Shown: one piece after another, positions 60,334 to 64,000 of the stretch
Layout of the letters: each line of letters opens with the position of its first letter
Position numbering within the stretch: position 1 is the stretch's first letter
Assembly (NCBI RefSeq): GCF_016921115.1
Contig: NZ_JAFFZS010000003.1
Coordinates: 248,001 to 312,000, forward strand
Origin: Streptomyces actuosus
Lineage (GTDB): Bacteria; Actinomycetota; Actinomycetes; Streptomycetales; Streptomycetaceae
Length of the DNA: 64,000 bases
Reading direction: 5' to 3'
Notes under the pieces: model-generated
Seen by the model: only the letters and a program-made list of their open reading frames with translations
What the model was told of the DNA's origin: nothing
Databases searched by the model: none
Program-made: the position numbers and the translations under genes

Positions 60334-60389
60334 GGTGCCCGGTGCCCGGTGCCCGGTGCCCGGTGCCCGGTGCCCGGTGCCCGGTGCCC
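60334..60389. repeat. Eight perfect tandem copies of GGTGCCC
   Basis: GGTGCCC repeats eight times without change (60334-60389) in the intergenic region between the amidase gene and the end of the phosphotransferase-like gene. The 7-base unit is not a multiple of three and no gene covers it. Probably a slippage array; possibly a variable promoter spacer for the amidase gene, whose start is about 240 bases away. Confidence 0.9.
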
Positions 60390-60412
60390 TGTCTCGCGTG
60401 GCGCGGGCATGC

Positions 60413-60461
60413 GAAGGCCCGCGGTGCCGCCGCACACAGCGGCACCGCGGGCGGGGCCTTC
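60413..60461 (-). terminator. Hairpin terminator after the phosphotransferase-like gene
   Basis: A 13-bp perfect inverted repeat (60418-60430 with 60439-60451, arm CCCGCGGTGCCGC), extended outward by GAAGG and CCTTC. It begins 8 bases past the minus-strand stop at 60469. Confidence 0.7.
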
Positions 60462-60468
60462 TTCTCCC

Positions 60469-61608
60469 TCAGCGGGTCCCGACCGCCGCCCGCACGGCCC
60501 GGCGGGCCAGCTGGCAGTCGTCGTGCAGCCGCCGGAGCAGCAGCCGCTGCTCCTCACCGGACGGCACGGCACCCTGGGGAGCCGCACCGGAGGCCGTCGG
60601 GGCCGCGTCGATCATCGAGCGCTGCACGGCCGTCTCGTAGGTGCGGATCTCACGCGTGAGGACGAGCATCAGGTTCACCAGGAAGGCGTCCCGCGCCGCC
60701 GGGCCGGCCCCCTGCGCGAGCTGGCTGATCTGCCGGCGGGCGACCGGTGCGTCGCCGAGCACCGACCACAGCGTCGCCAGGTCGTAGCCCGGCAGGTACC
60801 AGCCCGCGTGCTCCCAGTCCACCAGCACGGGGCCGGCCGGCGACAGGAGCATGTTCGACAGCAGGGCGTCGCCGTGGCAGAACTGGCCCATGCCGCCCCG
60901 GCCCGCGGCGTGCGCGATGCCGTGCAGCAGCTTCTGCAGGTCGCCCAGGTCCCGGTCGGTGAGGAGGCCCAGCTCGTGGTAGCGGGAGATGCGCGCCGCG
61001 TAGTCCAGCGGGGCGTCGAACGTGCCCACCGGAGGCCGCCAGGCGTTCAGCCGGCAGATCGCGGACAGCGCCGCCCGGATGTCCGCCCGCGGCGGCGCCT
61101 CCACCGGGTGCCGCTGCAGAGCCGCCACGCGTCCCGGCATCCGCTCCACCACGAGGATGCAGTTGTCCGGGTCCGCCGCGACCAGCCGGGGCGCCCGCAC
61201 CGGAGGCCGGTGCCGGACGAACGTGCGATAAGCAGCTATCTCGTGCCGGTAGCGCTCCGCCCACGCGGGGGAGTGGTCGAGTAAGCACTTCGCCACGGCC
61301 GTGGTCCGACCGGTCGTCCCGACCAGGAGCACGGACCGTCCGCTGCGGCGCAGCACCTGCACCGGGGCGAACTCGGGGCAGATGCGGTGCACGGAGGCGA
61401 TCGCCGCGCGCAGCTGGGAGCCCTGAGGGCCGGACAGGTCGAGCCTTCCGCTGAGCGGTTGGGCACCGAGCCCGGCGGGACGCCGGCCGAGGCCGGCACC
61501 GAGAACAGCGGTCGCGGGACGCCCGGGCTCCAGGTAGGGGCCGGTGGCCGCGGGACGCGGGCGCAGTGGACGAGGCGGGGCGGACACGGAGGACGATGCT
61601 GCGTACAT
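60469..61608 (-). CDS. Aminoglycoside phosphotransferase-fold protein
   Basis: A 379-aa protein of the APH/choline kinase fold. The nucleotide-binding part holds [20 protein letters not shown] (Lys near 122), the catalytic loop is [20 protein letters not shown] and the metal segment [20 protein letters not shown]. About 50 N-terminal residues are low-complexity. The substrate is unknown; similar Streptomyces proteins are not proven resistance genes. Start at ATG 61608 is uncertain, as the ribosome site (AAGGGA) is about 12 bases away. The NsdA-like gene is divergent. A strong hairpin ends the gene. Confidence 0.78.
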   Translation of the reverse strand: MYAASSSVSAPPRPLRPRPAATGPYLEPGRPATAVLGAGLGRRPAGLGAQPLSGRLDLSGPQGSQLRAAIASVHRICPEFAPVQVLRRSGRSVLLVGTTGRTTAVAKCLLDHSPAWAERYRHEIAAYRTFVRHRPPVRAPRLVAADPDNCILVVERMPGRVAALQRHPVEAPPRADIRAALSAICRLNAWRPPVGTFDAPLDYAARISRYHELGLLTDRDLGDLQKLLHGIAHAAGRGGMGQFCHGDALLSNMLLSPAGPVLVDWEHAGWYLPGYDLATLWSVLGDAPVARRQISQLAQGAGPAARDAFLVNLMLVLTREIRTYETAVQRSMIDAAPTASGAAPQGAVPSGEEQRLLLRRLHDDCQLARRAVRAAVGTR

Positions 61609-61768
61609 GGGCGAGACAGATCCCTTCGTGTGCCGGACGTCGAAACGCTGCCCCGGCCCGGCCGCCGGGTGCACCCTGGGGAATGCGCCCGTCGGATCGG
61701 GTGGCGGCCGGGTCGGGGTGGCGCATTCCTACCTGACACCCGATGCCCGGTGGCACACCATCTGGCGC

Positions 61769-61788
61769 ACCCTGGCGAACCCTGGCGA
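61769..61788. repeat. Tandem 10-bp repeat upstream of the NsdA-like gene
   Basis: ACCCTGGCGA occurs twice in tandem (61769-61778, 61779-61788), preceded by a diverged copy CATCTGGCGC. One helical turn apart and 63-82 bases before the start at 61851, so a possible operator. Confidence 0.5.
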
Positions 61789-61850
61789 ATAGTCGCCCGG
61801 CAACTTTCCCCGGGCTAGTGTCAACTCAGCCGAGAACCTGGGGGCTTGAC

Positions 61851-63350
61851 GTGAGCGGACAACCCAACACCCGCCTGGCGGACCTGTTCGGCCTGGCCGG
61901 CTGGTCCAAGGGCGAGCTCGCGAGGCTGGTCAACAAGCAGGCGGCGGCCATGGGCCACCCCCAGCTGTCGACCGACACCTCGCGGGTGCGGCGGTGGATC
62001 GACACGGGAGAGATCCCGCGCGATCCGGTGCCGCGGGTGCTGGCGGCTCTGTTCACCGAGCGACTCGGCCGTGTCGTGACCATCGAGGACCTCGGTCTGG
62101 TACGGCGCGGGCGTGCGGGGAAACGGCAGGGCGGCGGGAGCACGGAGCATCCCGACGGCGTGCCGTGGGCGCCTGAGCGGACTGCCGCGGTCCTCACCGA
62201 ATTCACGGGAATGGACCTCATGCTCAACCGACGCGGCTTGGTGGGCGCGGGTGCCGCGCTCGCCGCGGGCTCAGCACTCAGCAGCGCCATGTACGACTGG
62301 CTCCACACCGATCCTGCCCTGACCGCCGACGCCCCCGTCATCGACCGTCCCCTCCATGCCGACTCCGCCGGGTTCGACCGCTACGAGGCCGCCCCCATCG
62401 GGTACGAGGAGATCGAGGAACTGGAGCGTTCCGTCGAGGTGTTCCGCGCCTGGGACGCGGCCCGCGGCGGTGGGCTGCAGCGCAAGGCGGTGGTGGGACA
62501 GCTCAACGAGGTGGGCGGCATGCTCGCCTACCGGCACCCTCCCCATCTCCAGCGGCGCCTGTGGGGCGTCGCCGCCAACCTCGCCGTCCTCGCGGGCTGG
62601 ATGTCCCACGACGTCGGCCTCGAACCCACGGCCCAGAAGTACTTCGTCATCGCCGCGCACGCCGCGCGGGAGGGCGGCGACCGGCCCCGCGCCGGCGAGG
62701 CCCTCTCCCGCGCGGCCCGCCAGATGGTGCATCTGGGCCGGCCCGACGAGGCGCTGGACCTGATGAAGCTCGCCCAGTCCGGCTCGGGCGAGCAGGTGCT
62801 GCCGCGCACCCGGGCGATGTTCCACACCATCGAGGCCTGGGCACAGGCGTCGATGGGCAAGGGCCAGGCGATGCGCCGCACCCTGGGCCGGGCGGAGGAC
62901 CTCTTCGTCTCCGACCGCAACGACCTCGAACCGCCCGACTGGATGCAGACCTTCAAGGACGAGGATCTGTACGGCATGCAGGCCCTGGCCTACCGCACCC
63001 TGGCGGAGTTCGAACCGGGTGCCGCCGCACACGCGCAGTACTACGCGGAGAAGGCGCTGGCGCTGCGCATCGACGGACGGGAGCGGTCGAAGATCTTCGA
63101 CCATCTCTCCATGGCGTCCGCCTGCTTCATCGCCGACGACCCCGAGCAGGCGGATCGGTACGCCCGGCTGGCACTGATGTCGATGGGGGCGAACTCCTCC
63201 CGCCGCACCTGGGACCGGCTCCGCCAGATGTACCGGCTCACGGCCGAGTACGCCGGCTATCCGAGGATCCAGCAGCTGCGCGACGAAATCATGCAGGCGC
63301 TGCCCAAGGGGAGGGGGGACCGCGGCGGCGCCGGGAGCGCGCGGGCCTAG
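61851..63350 (+). CDS. NsdA-like regulatory protein
   Basis: A 499-aa protein resembling Streptomyces NsdA/NsdB, negative regulators of differentiation and antibiotic production. An N-terminal helix-turn-helix-like region (LFGLAGWSKGELARLVNKQA, STDTSRVRRWIDTGEIPRDP, LFTERLGRVVTIEDLGLVRR; about 8-85) is followed by a hydrophobic patch LVGAGAALAAGSALSSAMYDW and a long TPR-like helical C-terminal half (LWGVAANLAVLAGWMSHDVG, LGRPDEALDLMKLAQSG, MQALAYRTLAEFEPG). GTG 61851 was chosen from similarity and GGGGG upstream. Similar size to NsdA (about 500 aa). It is divergent from the phosphotransferase-like gene. Confidence 0.85.
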   Translation: MSGQPNTRLADLFGLAGWSKGELARLVNKQAAAMGHPQLSTDTSRVRRWIDTGEIPRDPVPRVLAALFTERLGRVVTIEDLGLVRRGRAGKRQGGGSTEHPDGVPWAPERTAAVLTEFTGMDLMLNRRGLVGAGAALAAGSALSSAMYDWLHTDPALTADAPVIDRPLHADSAGFDRYEAAPIGYEEIEELERSVEVFRAWDAARGGGLQRKAVVGQLNEVGGMLAYRHPPHLQRRLWGVAANLAVLAGWMSHDVGLEPTAQKYFVIAAHAAREGGDRPRAGEALSRAARQMVHLGRPDEALDLMKLAQSGSGEQVLPRTRAMFHTIEAWAQASMGKGQAMRRTLGRAEDLFVSDRNDLEPPDWMQTFKDEDLYGMQALAYRTLAEFEPGAAAHAQYYAEKALALRIDGRERSKIFDHLSMASACFIADDPEQADRYARLALMSMGANSSRRTWDRLRQMYRLTAEYAGYPRIQQLRDEIMQALPKGRGDRGGAGSARA

Positions 63351-63515
63351 GAACGCACCGCGACCGAACCGATCGCGGCCGAGCACGCGGAGAAGCGGCA
63401 CCGCTGCCGCACCGGCACACTGCTACCGCACAGGCGGCGGAGACGCGGCCGCGCGCGTGTGAACGAGGGAGGGCAGTGCGAGCGTACGGGCGATGAGGCC
63501 CGCACGCTCAGCAGG

Positions 63516-64000
63516 TCACGGTGTCACCCTCGCCACCAGCACGCAGGCGTCGTCGTCCCGTTCGCCCGCGCCGAACTCCTCGACCACCACGCGGACACAG
63601 TCCTGCGCGGTGCGTGCCCCTGCCATCCGGGACGCCAGGTCCAGGAGGCGGGGAGCCGCGGTCGCCGGGCCGTGGCGCGGCACCAGCCCGTCGGTGTGCA
63701 GGAGCAGCAGATCGCCGGGCCGAAGGGTGGCCTCGGTCTGGCCGTAGGAGGCGCCGGGCGTCGCGCCGAGCAGGACGCCGTCCGGCGCCTCCAGCCGGCG
63801 CCCCGTGCCGTCGCGGAAGAGCAGCGGGCCGGGGTGTCCGGCCTGCGCCCACACCAGCGTGCGGGTGTCCGGCCGGTAGCGGCAGCACAGCGCGCTGCCC
63901 AGGGTCGGCTGGACGGTGGCGTCCAGCAGCTGGTTGAGCAGAGTCATCAGCGGCCCCGGCTGGGTGCCGGCCATCGCCATACCGCGGACGGCGCCCAGCA
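63516..64000 (-). CDS. SpoIIE/PP2C phosphatase, C-terminal end (partial)
   Basis: The last 161 residues of a SpoIIE-type PP2C phosphatase; the gene continues beyond base 64000. Visible motifs are GAVRGMAMAGTQPGPLMTLL, LGSALCCRYRPDTRTLVWAQ, AGHPGPLLF, LLLHTDGLV with a metal Asp, and ERDDDACVLVARV with the last Asp cluster. Such domains act on anti-sigma-factor antagonists. Its sensor domains lie outside the window. A 166-base gap separates it from the convergent NsdA-like gene. Confidence 0.88.
   Translation of the reverse strand, partial: LGAVRGMAMAGTQPGPLMTLLNQLLDATVQPTLGSALCCRYRPDTRTLVWAQAGHPGPLLFRDGTGRRLEAPDGVLLGATPGASYGQTEATLRPGDLLLLHTDGLVPRHGPATAAPRLLDLASRMAGARTAQDCVRVVVEEFGAGERDDDACVLVARVTP

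Noticed and set aside
60334..60389. Regular repeats considered as a CRISPR array
   Set aside because: The unit is seven bases with no spacers; no cas genes are present.

Overview
The window is about 73% G+C with strong third-position GC bias, GTG/TTG starts, leaderless-looking promoters and several actinomycete families (NsdA-like, DUF397, DUF6479, MpaB, OsdR/OsdK). It is chromosomal DNA of a Streptomyces or close relative. No rRNA, tRNA, IS element, CRISPR array or integration site was seen.

Region 1 (about 1-31 kb) is a dormancy/hypoxia gene island resembling the S. coelicolor OsdR/OsdK region and the M. tuberculosis DosR regulon. It holds a DevS-like kinase keeping the haem-ligand His and distal Tyr of its first GAF domain, its NarL-type regulator, flavohaemoglobin, five tandem universal stress proteins, an Acg-like nitroreductase, a PNPOx-fold protein, a ribosome-hibernation-like protein, PPK2, a GH65 phosphorylase, phosphoketolase (partial), Zn alcohol dehydrogenase, flavodoxin-like reductase, CBS-BON protein, a cNMP-binding protein, an amino-acid-kinase-fold protein, a DoxX membrane protein, a PAS-SpoIIE phosphatase and a Cys-rich four-helix protein. 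At least eleven intergenic sites of the form GGGnCGnnCGGnCC, often paired at 20-22 bp, lie upstream of these genes. They are the main evidence that this is one regulon. A chaB-like gene is broken by two frameshifts.

Region 2 (31-38.4 kb) holds a K+/H+ antiporter with its regulatory subunit, an MpaB-family oxygenase overlapping a soluble Ser/Thr kinase fused to tetratricopeptide repeats, and a phytoene-dehydrogenase-like flavoprotein.

Region 3 (38.9-51.7 kb) is the most unusual part. A large TPR-CHAT protease gene diverges from a MbcA/ParS-type antitoxin and RES-domain (NAD+-consuming) toxin pair. These are followed by a tightly packed vWA - PP2C phosphatase - membrane kinase triad (TerY-P type) and a convergent macro-domain gene. 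This looks like an undescribed stress or defence module centred on phosphorylation signalling, proteolysis and NAD+/ADP-ribose.

Region 4 (51.9-64 kb) holds an acyl-CoA ligase, phenylacetate-CoA ligase with a TetR-type operator, an alpha/beta hydrolase with a hexanucleotide repeat tail, an orphan DUF397 protein, a CGNR regulator with a long dyad at its start, a conserved hypothetical, a secreted amidase, a phosphotransferase-family protein, an NsdA-like regulator and the end of a SpoIIE-type phosphatase.
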